A DNA stretch of 64,000 bases, taken from contig NZ_CP154796.1 in the NCBI RefSeq assembly GCF_039566955.1, forward strand, positions 806,001-870,000, in the 5' to 3' direction. A program made the position numbers and the translations under genes. The DNA comes from Micromonospora sp. DSM 45708 (GTDB taxonomy: Bacteria; Actinomycetota; Actinomycetes; Mycobacteriales; Micromonosporaceae). Shown here piece after piece: positions 7,794 through 16,671 of the stretch. Numbering within the stretch: the first letter of the stretch is position 1; each line of letters begins with the position of its first letter. The notes beneath the pieces were generated by a model. It was not told where the DNA came from, made no database searches, and saw nothing but the letters and a program-made list of their open reading frames with translations.

Positions 7794-8093
7794 ATGACCG
7801 AATCGGTACGCCGGGACGCCAGCCCGGAACAGCGCGTCACCGAGTGGGACGGTGACCACCCCCGGACCACAGCCAACGACGACGACGTGCCCGGGGTGGA
7901 TCCCGCCGAGCTGAGCGACGAGGACCTGATCCGGGAGGTGCGCAGCCTGCACCGGACCCGGCTGGACACGCTGCGGCACGCCACCGACTCCGCGCTCGCC
8001 AACCACCTGCGCCGCACCGCCGAGCTGGAGACCGAGTACCTGGCCCGGCACCCGGGCCGGGAGATCGACCCGCACCGGCTGCGGGACGCCTGA
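7794..8093 (+). CDS. DUF6158 family protein
   Basis: A 99-aa acidic cytoplasmic protein. The core 'ELSDEDLIREVRSLHRTR...ALANHLRRTAELETEYLARHPGRE' matches the DUF6158 pattern of a short helical domain. Function unknown. Start is ATG 7794 after GAGGGGG. Its stop overlaps the next start (TGATG), so it is co-translated with the SRPBCC-like gene. Confidence 0.78.
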   Translation: MTESVRRDASPEQRVTEWDGDHPRTTANDDDVPGVDPAELSDEDLIREVRSLHRTRLDTLRHATDSALANHLRRTAELETEYLARHPGREIDPHRLRDA

Positions 8094-8410
8094 TGGCCAG
8101 CCACGCCGAGCGCGGCATGTCCGCACCGCCCGAGGTGGTGTTCAACACCGCCACCGACCCGGACCGGTCCGCCGCCTGGCTCCCCGACGAGCTGCGCGGC
8201 TCCGGCGCCTGCCGGGTGGAGGTGCTCGACGCCGACGACATGCGGGCGCGGTGGAGCAGCGCCGACTGGTCCGCGGAGATCGACGTGGAACCGGCCGATG
8301 CCGGCGGCGCCCGCGTCCGGCTGGACCTGGCCGGCCCGGACCACGGCCTGGCCGACGAGATCCTGGCCAACCTCGACCGCGAGGTGGCCGAGAACCTGAC
8401 CGCCGGTTGA
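8093..8410 (+). CDS. short SRPBCC/START-like protein
   Basis: A 105-aa protein with the polyketide cyclase/START-like pattern: 'SAPPEVVFNTATDPDRSAAWLP' at the N terminus, a strand-rich middle and a C-terminal helix 'ADEILANLDREVAENL'. It is shorter than a usual SRPBCC domain (about 140 aa), so ligand binding is uncertain. It overlaps the preceding DUF6158 gene by one base and precedes a DUF1360 gene, suggesting a three-gene operon. Confidence 0.65.
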   Translation: MASHAERGMSAPPEVVFNTATDPDRSAAWLPDELRGSGACRVEVLDADDMRARWSSADWSAEIDVEPADAGGARVRLDLAGPDHGLADEILANLDREVAENLTAG

Positions 8411-8442
8411 GCCCGGCCGCCATGACGACGAGGGAGGCCGGG

Positions 8443-8982
8443 TTGACCGGGAGTGGCCTGAAGCAGAAGGTGGCACGCCTGCGCCAGGCGTACGCGCCGC
8501 ACGAGCACCGACCGCTGGAGGGCTACCTGAAGGCGATGGGCACCTACGCCGGCGTGACCGGGGTGCTGGTCGGGCTGGTCCGGGCCACCGGCCGGCCGGT
8601 GCCGGAGCGGCCCACGCCCGGCGACGTGGTGCTGCTCTCGATCGCCACGCACAAGCTGAGCCGGCTGCTGTCCAAGGACGCCATCACCAGTCCGCTGCGG
8701 GCGCCGTTCACCCGCTACGACCACCCGATCGGCAGCGGCGAGGTGATGGAGCACGTCCGGGACGAGGGCAGTCCCACCCGGCACGCGCTCGGCGAACTGG
8801 TGAGCTGCCCGTTCTGCCTGGCGGTGTGGGTGGCCACCGGCCTCACCGGCGGCCTGGTGCTGGCCCCCCGGCTGACCCGGCTGGTGGCCACCGCGCTGAC
8901 CGCGGTCGCCGCCTCCGACTTCCTCCAGATGGGGTACGCGGTCGCCCAGCGGGCCGCCGAGGGCGGACACCACCGGGACTGA
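8443..8982 (+). CDS. DUF1360 membrane-associated protein
   Basis: About 180 aa with the DUF1360 hallmark 'ELVSCPFCLAVWVAT' (CPxC) and 'SIATHKLSRLLSKDAITSPLRAPF'. Two or three hydrophobic segments suggest membrane association. Homologues occur in Bacillus and actinobacteria with unknown role; some are near sporulation genes. TTG 8443 is preferred as start because GAGGGAGG lies 5 nt upstream. The in-frame ATG 8422 has no RBS but would add only 7 residues. A strong hairpin follows the stop. Confidence 0.78.
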   Translation: MTGSGLKQKVARLRQAYAPHEHRPLEGYLKAMGTYAGVTGVLVGLVRATGRPVPERPTPGDVVLLSIATHKLSRLLSKDAITSPLRAPFTRYDHPIGSGEVMEHVRDEGSPTRHALGELVSCPFCLAVWVATGLTGGLVLAPRLTRLVATALTAVAASDFLQMGYAVAQRAAEGGHHRD

Positions 8983-8992
8983 GCACGACAGC

Positions 8993-9024
8993 GACGGGGC
9001 CGGCGCGTGCGCGCCGGCCCCGTC
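8993..9024. terminator. bidirectional terminator
   Basis: A perfect 14-bp GC-rich stem (8993-9006 with 9011-9024) with loop GTGC, between the convergent DUF1360 gene and the small acidic-protein gene. Confidence 0.78.
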
Positions 9025-9041
9025 GTCGTGGTGCCCCGAGA

Positions 9042-9251
9042 TCAGGTGGGGGTGGTGCCGTGGTCCTCGCCGGCCCAGCCGCGCGACGTCTCCGGCTCCC
9101 GCTCCCGCTCGTCCTCCCCGGTGACGATGTCCCGATCCACCGCGGTGCGGTCGTGCTCGTTGGCGAAGTCCGGCTCCGGCAGCGTGTCCACGCCCTCCGG
9201 GGGCTGGCCGAGCGCCGCCTGGTGCTCGTGCTCGGGTTCGCGGTCGGTCAT
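9042..9251 (-). CDS. small acidic hydrophilic protein
   Basis: A 69-aa protein with no hydrophobic core, rich in Glu, Asp and His, and probably disordered. GAGAGG sits 7 nt before the ATG, which supports real translation. Unknown function. It follows the 74-aa gene by 25 bp on the same strand. Confidence 0.55.
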   Translation of the reverse strand: MTDREPEHEHQAALGQPPEGVDTLPEPDFANEHDRTAVDRDIVTGEDEREREPETSRGWAGEDHGTTPT

Positions 9252-9276
9252 GTCGGGTCCTCTCGTCGGCGGGGGC

Positions 9277-9501
9277 TCAGGCGACCGTGCCGCCCAGCAG
9301 GTCCGCCACCTCGTCCACCGCGTACTCGCCCTGCGGGAGCGCGGCGATCCGGGTGAGCAGCTCCGCCGGAAGCTCGGCGGTCACCGCGCGGCGGTAGATG
9401 TCGGTCTGACTGATCCGCTCCTGGCCGTGGTAGAGGTCGTCGAGCAGGTCGTCGAGCGGCCTGGTGTCCGGCTGCTCGGTCACGGGCGCGTCATCGGTCA
9501 C
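9277..9501 (-). CDS. small helical protein, possibly DUF2795-like
   Basis: A 74-aa protein. Its C-terminal half ('IYRRAVTAELPAELLTRIAALPQGEYAVDEVADLLGG') resembles the DUF2795 layout, with a 'L..LP..EY.....V...LG' pattern. The similarity is weak. I chose GTG 9501 because TAGGTG ends 6 nt upstream, a leaderless arrangement; a frame opening at 9510 would start inside the -10. Confidence 0.55.
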   Translation of the reverse strand: MTDDAPVTEQPDTRPLDDLLDDLYHGQERISQTDIYRRAVTAELPAELLTRIAALPQGEYAVDEVADLLGGTVA

Positions 9502-9550
9502 GCCGACCACCTACCCGGCCCCGAACCGGTCAAACGCCGCCCAACGGAGC

Positions 9551-10639
9551 TCAGGCGGGGGTGGGCAGCGCGGCGCGACGGGCGCGGACCGCCTGGGCCA
9601 GGTGGTCGAGCACCTCGTCGGTGGTGTCCCAGCCGATGCAGGCGTCGGTGATCGATCGGCCGTACTCCAGCTCCCGCGTCGGGTCCAGGTCCTGCCGGCC
9701 GGCGCGCAGGAAGCTCTCCAACATGATCCCCACGATGCCGCGCTGCCCGGCGGCGAGCTGCCCGGCCACGTCCGCGGCGACCAGCGGCTGGTTGCGGTGG
9801 TCCTTGCCGCTGTTCGCGTGGCTGGCGTCGATCACCACGCGTTCGGGCAGGCCGGCGGCGCGCAGCAGGTCCAGCGCCCCGGCCACCGACTCCGCGTCGT
9901 AGTTGGGCCGGCCGCCCCCGCCGCGCAGCACCAGGTGCCCGTCCGCGTTGCCCCGGGTGTGCATGATCGCCGGGATGCCGGAGACGTCGATGCCGGGGAA
10001 GACGTGCGGTACGCCGGCCGCCCGGATCGCGTCGACCGCCGTGCCGATGCTGCCGTCGGGACGGTTCTTCATGCCGATCGGCATGGACAGGCCGGAGGCG
10101 AGCTGCCGGTGCACCTGGCTCTCCACGGTCCGGGCGCCGATCGCGCCCCAGGCCACCGTGTCGGCGATGTACTGCGGGGTGATCGGGTCGAGGAACTCGC
10201 AGCCCACCGGCAGGCCCAGCCGCAGCACGTCGAGCAGGAGCGCCCGCGCGGTCCGCAGACCGGTGTTCACGTCGCCCGAACCGTCCAGCGCCGGGTCGTT
10301 GATCAGACCCTTCCAGCCCACGGTCGAGCGCGGCTTCTCGAAGTAGACCCGCATCACCACGAGCAGGTCGTCGGCGACCCGGTCGGCCGCCTCACGCAGC
10401 CGTCCCGCGTACTCCAGCGCGGCGGCCGGGTCGTGCACCGAGCACGGGCCGACCACCACCAGCAGTCGGTCGTCGGCGCGGTCCAGCACCCGGGCGACCG
10501 CGCGTCGGCCGGCGATGACGGCCTCGGCGAGGGGCGCGTCGAGCGGCAGGTGATGGTGGAGCAGGGCCGGGGTGGTCAACGGCACGACGCGGTCGATCCG
10601 CTGGTCGATGACCCGGCGGGCGTCCGGGGACGTGGTCAC
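9551..10639 (-). CDS. aroG: class I 3-deoxy-7-phosphoheptulonate (DAHP) synthase
   Basis: Catalyses the first committed step of aromatic amino acid synthesis, condensing PEP and erythrose 4-phosphate. The 362-aa protein has class I-alpha (E. coli AroF/G/H-like) motifs: 'VVVGPCSVHDP', 'RVYFEKPRSTVGWKGLINDP', 'PIGMKNRPDG' and 'DASHANSGK'. Many actinobacteria rely on the class II enzyme, so this may be a second isozyme. Start is GTG 10639 with GGAAGG about 10 nt upstream; a longer frame to 10726 runs through a hairpin and is rejected. The about 170-nt leader looks structured and may control expression. Confidence 0.93.
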   Translation of the reverse strand: MTTSPDARRVIDQRIDRVVPLTTPALLHHHLPLDAPLAEAVIAGRRAVARVLDRADDRLLVVVGPCSVHDPAAALEYAGRLREAADRVADDLLVVMRVYFEKPRSTVGWKGLINDPALDGSGDVNTGLRTARALLLDVLRLGLPVGCEFLDPITPQYIADTVAWGAIGARTVESQVHRQLASGLSMPIGMKNRPDGSIGTAVDAIRAAGVPHVFPGIDVSGIPAIMHTRGNADGHLVLRGGGGRPNYDAESVAGALDLLRAAGLPERVVIDASHANSGKDHRNQPLVAADVAGQLAAGQRGIVGIMLESFLRAGRQDLDPTRELEYGRSITDACIGWDTTDEVLDHLAQAVRARRAALPTPA

Positions 10640-10712
10640 GGTGGGAATCCTTCCGCCGACCGCGCCCCGGGGCCGGCGCCCAGGGTGTCGAGCCGGCTGC
10701 TCGCATGCGAAA

Positions 10713-10794
10713 GGGCAGGGAATCATCCCTGCCCGGCCGGCTCGAAGAGGAAGTGACGTCAGCTCACGGTCGAGTCACCGGCTCCTCCAGCCGG
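10713..10794 (-). ncRNA. putative structured leader RNA of aroG
   Basis: On the aroG strand, the region upstream of the gene contains in order: a 6-bp hairpin (10794-10778) with GGAGG as its loop; a second stem GTGAC/GTCAC (10778-10753) with inner CTC/GAG pairing; a CCTC segment (10750-10747) able to pair with the GGAGG loop as a pseudoknot; and a perfect 9-bp stem (10734-10726 with 10721-10713) followed by TTTC. The last could be a terminator or attenuator. I recognise no known riboswitch consensus. The loop GGAGG also precedes a four-codon open frame (GTG ACT CGA CCG TGA). Confidence 0.4.
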
Positions 10795-10900
10795 CTGCCT
10801 AAACCATCGATACGACCGCGTCACGTCGGCCAGCCTACCCGACGCGCCCGGGAATGCCCGCGCCGTTCCGCCAAGCGGGACGCGGGGTATGGGAGAGGCC

Positions 10901-11116
10901 ATGAGCCACCATCAGAGCGACCAGGACCGGATCGAATCCCGCGCGCACCTGCTGCCCGAGGAGGCGGCGGCGGGCAGCGACGACGCGCAGGCCCAGGCCG
11001 ACGCGATCCTCGCCGAATCGGATCTCCGGGAGGAGGACCAGAACGCCGCCCCGGACACGGTGCTGGAACACCGCACCTCCGCCGAGACCGTCACCCCCGT
11101 CGAGCCTCCCGACTGA
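10901..11116 (+). CDS. small acidic hypothetical protein
   Basis: A 71-aa Glu/Asp/Ala-rich, probably disordered protein ('HLLPEEAAAGSDDAQAQADAILAESDLREED'). Start ATG 10901 has GGAG 5 nt upstream; an in-frame ATG at 10889 lacks one. Its 3' end overlaps the convergent downstream gene by 26 bp. No known domain. Confidence 0.55.
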   Translation: MSHHQSDQDRIESRAHLLPEEAAAGSDDAQAQADAILAESDLREEDQNAAPDTVLEHRTSAETVTPVEPPD

Positions 11117-11801
11117 GCGCCGCGCCCCGGCCGCGGCGGGACCCCCGGTAACTGGCGTCCCGCAGCCGGGCCAGCGGGCCGGCCAGCCGCAGCCCCGCCG
11201 GCACGTTGCCGATCGGGTCGAAGGCCGGCACGGCGTCCTCCGGGTCGCCGTGCCGGCCACCCAGGCGCACCTCGCCGAACGGCCGCCACGGACCCACCGC
11301 CGAGGCCACCGCGAGCACCAGCCGGGGCTCGTCGCCGGCCACCGCCGCGCCGGCCTCGGCCAGCGTGCGACCCAGGTCGGGTGAGTCCGGGTCGGCCAGC
11401 ACGGCCAGGAACAGCCGCCGGTCCCCGGCCCGGAACGACATGATCGAGGTGTACGTCCCGGTGAAGCGCCGCCGGGGCAGCGGCAGGTTCCGCAGCACCG
11501 GCGCGGCGCCGCTGGAGCTGACCAGCAGATCGACGGGCGGTTCCGGGTCCCGGTGCAGCCGGACCGCCACGCCCAGCACGTCCGGCCAGCCGGGCGGCGT
11601 CGGTGTCCCCTTGGAGAGCCGGACCGTGGCCGGCCACCGGCCGGGCAGGTCCAGCAACGGCACCCCGGTCGGTGGTCCGGACGTGCCCCAGATCATCACC
11701 TCGGCGGCGAACGCGCGGCCGGCGGGATGCAGCAACCGGGCGTGCCGGAGCCGGGCCAGCGCGGCGGCGACCCGCTCGACGGCGGACGGTGCGGAGGTCA
11801 T
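11091..11801 (-). CDS. conserved actinobacterial protein, often labelled phosphodiesterase
   Basis: A 236-aa soluble protein. 'ALHPAGRAFAAEVMIWG'-like N terminus, 'VRLSKGTPTPPGWPDVLGVAVR', 'DLLVSSSG' and 'Y/F...SFRAGDRRLFLAVLADP' match a family common in Streptomyces and Micromonospora, whose phosphodiesterase label is weakly founded. The pattern 'VRLSxG...PDxxGxAxR' recalls haem-free relatives of the catalase fold. Function unknown. It is divergent from the M16 peptidase operon and overlaps the small acidic gene at its 3' end. Confidence 0.7.
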   Translation of the reverse strand: MTSAPSAVERVAAALARLRHARLLHPAGRAFAAEVMIWGTSGPPTGVPLLDLPGRWPATVRLSKGTPTPPGWPDVLGVAVRLHRDPEPPVDLLVSSSGAAPVLRNLPLPRRRFTGTYTSIMSFRAGDRRLFLAVLADPDSPDLGRTLAEAGAAVAGDEPRLVLAVASAVGPWRPFGEVRLGGRHGDPEDAVPAFDPIGNVPAGLRLAGPLARLRDASYRGSRRGRGAALSREARRG

Positions 11802-11883
11802 GCCGACCTGGGTACCCCGCCGCGCGGCGACGACGCGGGTCGCGAGTCCCCTTTCCGTCCACCGGATCGGATAGCGTCGTGCC

Positions 11884-13176
11884 ATGCCCGACAGCGGTTT
11901 CCCCTGGCCGATCGAGACGACCCGACTGGACAACGGCCTGCGTGTGGTGGTGAGCGAGGACCGCACCGCCCCGGCCGTGGCGGTCAACCTCTGGTACGAC
12001 GTGGGGTCCCGCCACGAACCGGCGGGCCAGACCGGCTTCGCCCACCTCTTCGAGCACCTGATGTTCGAGGGCTCGGTGAACGTGGCGAAGACCGAGCACA
12101 TGAAGCTGATCCAGGGCGCGGGCGGCTCGCTCAACGCGACCACCAACCCGGACCGGACCAACTACTTCGAGACCGTCCCGGCCGAGCACCTGGAGCTGGC
12201 GCTCTGGCTGGAGGCCGACCGGATGGGCGGCCTGGTGCCGGCGCTGACCCAGGAGACGCTCGACAACCAGCGCGACGTGGTCAAGAACGAACGGCGGCAG
12301 CGCTACGAGAACGTCCCCTACGGCGACGCCTGGCTGCGGCTGCTGCCGCTGCTCTATCCGCCCGGCCACCCCTACCACCACGCCACGATCGGGTCGATGG
12401 CCGACCTGAACGCCGCCGACCTGGCCACCTTCCAGGCGTTCCACACCACCTACTACGCGCCGAACAACGCGGTGCTCACCGTGGTCGGCGACACCACCGC
12501 CGCGGAGGTGTTCGCGCTGGCCGACAAGTACTTCGGCGCCCTGACGCCACGCCCGGACATCCCGGCCGCCCCGGACGGCCGCACGGTGCCGACCGCCGGC
12601 CGGCCGGCGGTGGAGACGGTCACCGCCGACGTGCCCGCCCCCCGCGTCTACCTCGCGCACCGCACCCACCCGTTCGGCGCCCCCGGGTACGACGTGACCA
12701 CGGTCCTCGCCACCGTGCTGGGCAGCGGCCGGGGCAGCCGGCTCTACCAGCGGCTCGCCGACGGTGAGCGGCTCGCCCAGCCGGACCTGGTCGGGGCGTA
12801 CGGGGTCGACCTGGCGCACGCGCCGGCCCCGCTGATCGCCACCGCCACCGCGCGTCCCGGGGTGACCGCCGAGCGGCTGCGCGACGGGCTGGCCGAGGTG
12901 GTCGACGAACTGGCCACCGTGCCGGTGACCGCCGCCGAGCTGGACCGGGCCAAGGCGTTGCTGAGCACCTCGTGGTGGCGGCAGATGTCCACCGTGGACG
13001 GCCGCGCCGACACGCTCGGCCGCTACGCCACCCAGTTCGGTGATCCGGCCCGGGCCGCGGACCGGCTGCCCGGCTGGCTCGCCGTCACCGCCGAGCAGAT
13101 CGCCGAGCAGGCCGCCGAGCTGCTCGGCGCCGCCGACCGGGTGATCCTGACCTACCTGCCCGAGGAGACCTCATGA
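11884..13176 (+). CDS. M16 family zinc peptidase, catalytic subunit
   Basis: A 430-aa pitrilysin/processing-peptidase-like protein. The inverted zinc motif HxxEH is 'HLFEH' at residues 54-58, with the downstream Glu in 'VVKNERRQR'. It also has the M16 C-terminal domain 'YYAPNNAVLTVVGD'. The next gene encodes a related subunit without the zinc motif and overlaps by 4 bp. The pair resembles heterodimeric bacterial M16B peptidases. The substrate is unknown, and no signal peptide is seen. TAGCGT ends 6 nt before the ATG, so the message is likely leaderless. Confidence 0.92.
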   Translation: MPDSGFPWPIETTRLDNGLRVVVSEDRTAPAVAVNLWYDVGSRHEPAGQTGFAHLFEHLMFEGSVNVAKTEHMKLIQGAGGSLNATTNPDRTNYFETVPAEHLELALWLEADRMGGLVPALTQETLDNQRDVVKNERRQRYENVPYGDAWLRLLPLLYPPGHPYHHATIGSMADLNAADLATFQAFHTTYYAPNNAVLTVVGDTTAAEVFALADKYFGALTPRPDIPAAPDGRTVPTAGRPAVETVTADVPAPRVYLAHRTHPFGAPGYDVTTVLATVLGSGRGSRLYQRLADGERLAQPDLVGAYGVDLAHAPAPLIATATARPGVTAERLRDGLAEVVDELATVPVTAAELDRAKALLSTSWWRQMSTVDGRADTLGRYATQFGDPARAADRLPGWLAVTAEQIAEQAAELLGAADRVILTYLPEETS

Positions 13177-14516
13177 CGCTGATCGCCACCCGTCCCGGCC
13201 CGGGCGCCGCCCGCGCCTACCGGTTCCCCCAGGTGGTCCGGCGGACGGTGGCCGGCGGTCAGGTGGTCGCCGCGCACCTGCCCGGGCAGAACCTCGCCGT
13301 CGCGTTGCTGCTGCTCGACGGCGGCGCCGGCCGGGAACCGGTCGGCAAGGAGGGCCTCGGCGCGGTGCTGGCCAAGGCGCTGGAGGAGGGCACCGCGCAC
13401 CGGGACGCCACCGCGTACGCGCTGGCCATCGAGGCGCTCGGCACCGAGCTGGTCACCGGGCTCGACTGGGACTCCTTCCAGGTCAGCGTGCAGGTGCCGG
13501 TGGACCGGCTGCGCGCCGCGGTGGAGCTGATGGCCGAGGCGGTCCGCACGCCGCGGCTCGACCCGGCCGACGTGCTGCGGGTCCGCGACGACGAGGCGAC
13601 CGCGCTGCGGATGGACTGGGCCAACCCGGGCCCGCGCGCCGACGCCGTGCTGCGCGCCGACCTGTTCGGCGCCGAGCACCGGTGGGGCCGCCCGCTCTAC
13701 GGCGACCCGGACAGCGTGGCCGCGCTGGAGTCGGACGACGTCACGGTCTTCCACTCCGAGTGGTTCATCCGCCCCGGCACGCTGATCGTCGCCGGGGACC
13801 TGGAGCGGATCGACCTGGACGCGCTCGGCGCGGCGGCGTTCGTCGGCACCGGCGGCGGCCCGGTCGACCGGGGCGGCCCGATCGACGTGCCGCCGGCCGA
13901 CCGGCGGCGGATCATCCTGGTCGACCGGCCCGGCTCGGTGCAGTCCACGCTGCGGCTCGGCCACCCGTCCCCGCACCGCGGCCACCCCGACCACGTGCCG
14001 ATGACGCTCGCCGGCACCGTGCTCGGCGGCGCGTTCACCTCCCGCCTCAACCACCTGATCCGCGAGGTGCGCGGCTACACGTACGGCATCCGGGGCGACT
14101 TCGCCTCGTCGCGGCGGTTCGGCCGGTTCGCGGTCAGTTCCGGCGTGCAGACCGCGGTGACCGCGCCGGCGCTCGTCGAGTCCGTGGGGGAGGTCTCGCG
14201 TACCCGGGAGACCGGGGTGACCGAGGAGGAGCTGGAGGTGGCCCGTTCCTGGCGGGCCGGGCAGCTCTCGGTCGAGTTGCAGAGCCCGCGGGCGATCGCG
14301 TCGGCGCTGACCACGCTGGTGGTGCACGACCTGCCGGACGACTACCACGCCACGCTGCGCGAGGCGCTGCTCGCGGCGACCGTCGAGGAGGTCTCCGCAG
14401 CCGCCGCGACGCACCTGCACCCGGAGGCGTTGACGCTTGTCGTCGAGGGGGACGCGGCGGTGATCCGGGACGAGCTGGTGGCCGCCGGCCTGGGGGAGGT
14501 CGTCGACCACGCGTGA
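13173..14516 (+). CDS. M16 family peptidase, non-catalytic subunit
   Basis: A 447-aa M16 paralogue. Where the catalytic partner has HLFEH this protein reads 'GLGAVLAKALEEGT', so zinc ligands and catalytic Glu are absent. It keeps the fold and the glycine-rich loop ('GGAFTSRLNHLIREVRGYTYGI') that binds substrate in the non-catalytic subunit of mitochondrial and bacterial M16B peptidases. The ATGA overlap with the upstream gene implies 1:1 synthesis as a heterodimer. Confidence 0.9.
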   Translation: MTLIATRPGPGAARAYRFPQVVRRTVAGGQVVAAHLPGQNLAVALLLLDGGAGREPVGKEGLGAVLAKALEEGTAHRDATAYALAIEALGTELVTGLDWDSFQVSVQVPVDRLRAAVELMAEAVRTPRLDPADVLRVRDDEATALRMDWANPGPRADAVLRADLFGAEHRWGRPLYGDPDSVAALESDDVTVFHSEWFIRPGTLIVAGDLERIDLDALGAAAFVGTGGGPVDRGGPIDVPPADRRRIILVDRPGSVQSTLRLGHPSPHRGHPDHVPMTLAGTVLGGAFTSRLNHLIREVRGYTYGIRGDFASSRRFGRFAVSSGVQTAVTAPALVESVGEVSRTRETGVTEEELEVARSWRAGQLSVELQSPRAIASALTTLVVHDLPDDYHATLREALLAATVEEVSAAAATHLHPEALTLVVEGDAAVIRDELVAAGLGEVVDHA

Positions 14517-14543
14517 CCGGTGGGGCGGCGGGAACGGGTGTGA

Positions 14544-15638
<1,095 letters not shown>

Positions 15639-15720
15639 CCCCGCTCGGGGCCGTCCGGCCCGCGTTACCCCACCTGCGGCGGCGGGTAGACCGCGGTGCC
15701 GACACCGAGAGGGGAGCACC

Positions 15721-16137
15721 ATGACAACGGTCGGAGAGTTCATGACGACCCGGTTGGTGACGATGGACGGCAACGACACGCTCACCGCCGCGGCGCAGGA
15801 GATGCGCGACAGCGCCATCGGCGACGTGGTGGTGACCGACGGCGACAACGTGGTCGGCATCGTCACGGACCGGGACATCACGGTCCGGGGCGTGGCCGAG
15901 GACCGGAACCCCGCCACCACCCGGCTCAACGAGATCACCAGCAAGGACGTGGTGACGGTGAGCCAGTACGACGACGCGGTGGCCGCCGCCGACCTGATGC
16001 GCACGTACGCCGTCCGCCGGCTCCCGGTCATCGAGGACGGGAAGCTGGTCGGCCTGGTGTCGATGGGTGACCTGGCGGTCGAGCGGGAACCCCAGTCGGT
16101 GCTCGCGGACATCAGCGCCGACGACGCCAACAACTGA
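15721..16137 (+). CDS. tandem CBS domain protein
   Basis: A 138-aa protein made of two CBS motifs (about 1-60 and 70-130), with 'VGEFMTTRLVTMDGNDTL', 'IVTDRDITVRGVAE' and 'VRRLPVIEDGKLVGLVSMGDLA'. Paired CBS domains bind adenine nucleotides and act as energy or redox sensors; stand-alone forms are often dormancy- or stress-induced in actinobacteria. Strong RBS GAGAGGGGAG upstream. It is followed by a strong terminator and is monocistronic. Confidence 0.9.
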   Translation: MTTVGEFMTTRLVTMDGNDTLTAAAQEMRDSAIGDVVVTDGDNVVGIVTDRDITVRGVAEDRNPATTRLNEITSKDVVTVSQYDDAVAAADLMRTYAVRRLPVIEDGKLVGLVSMGDLAVEREPQSVLADISADDANN

Positions 16138-16152
16138 CCTGTCCGACACGGT

Positions 16153-16185
16153 GAACGCCGGCCCCCGGTTCGGGGGCCGGCGTTC
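16153..16185 (+). terminator. terminator after the CBS gene
   Basis: A perfect 15-bp stem (16153-16167 with 16171-16185), loop GTT, starting 16 nt after the stop. Confidence 0.8.
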
Positions 16186-16299
16186 CCGCGTACCCCGGTG
16201 CGGTCGTCTCACCCGAATCGGGCGAGGTTGACCCGGGGCTCCGGCGGGGACCCGTCCGGTCGACGAGGAGGCCGCTGACCGCGGGAGGAGTCACCTTCG

Positions 16300-16671
16300 A
16301 TGGTGGACACGACCACGAGATTCTTCGAGGCCCTGGACCGGCGGGGGTTCGAGCCCCTGCTGGTCAAGACGTCCGGCACGCTCCGGTTCGACCTGCACGA
16401 GGGCGCTCAGACCACGCACTGGCTGCTGGAGATCGACCGGGGCGACCTGCGGGTCCGGCAGGAGGACGGTGAGGCGGACACCGTGGTCGGCACCGAGCCC
16501 CGGCTCTTCGGGGCGCTCGTCGACGGCGAGGAGAACGCCATCGCGGCGCTGCTGCGCGGCGACATGACAGTCGTCGGCGACCTGCGGCTCGTGTTGCAGG
16601 TCGAGCGCGTCTTCCCCGGCCCGCCGGACTCCCGCGGGCCGCGCCACGCATTCTTCAGGAGGGCCGCCTGA
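16300..16671 (+). CDS. SCP2 sterol-binding domain protein
   Basis: A 123-aa single SCP2-like domain ('GTLRFDLHEGAQTTHWLLEIDRGDLRVRQ...ADTVVGTEPRLFGALVDGEENAIAALLRGDMTVVGDLRLV'), a fold with a hydrophobic tunnel for lipids. Its gene ends in a one-base overlap with the glycogen-debranching gene, and a good RBS (GGGAGGAG) precedes it. Bacterial stand-alone SCP2 proteins have no settled role, and its tight coupling to a glucan enzyme is unexplained. Confidence 0.85.
   Translation: MVDTTTRFFEALDRRGFEPLLVKTSGTLRFDLHEGAQTTHWLLEIDRGDLRVRQEDGEADTVVGTEPRLFGALVDGEENAIAALLRGDMTVVGDLRLVLQVERVFPGPPDSRGPRHAFFRRAA

Noticed and set aside
10640..10726. 29-residue N-terminal extension of AroG starting at 10726
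   Set aside because: It would start inside a perfect 9-bp hairpin loop and has no RBS. GTG 10639 has a Shine-Dalgarno and gives the normal family start.
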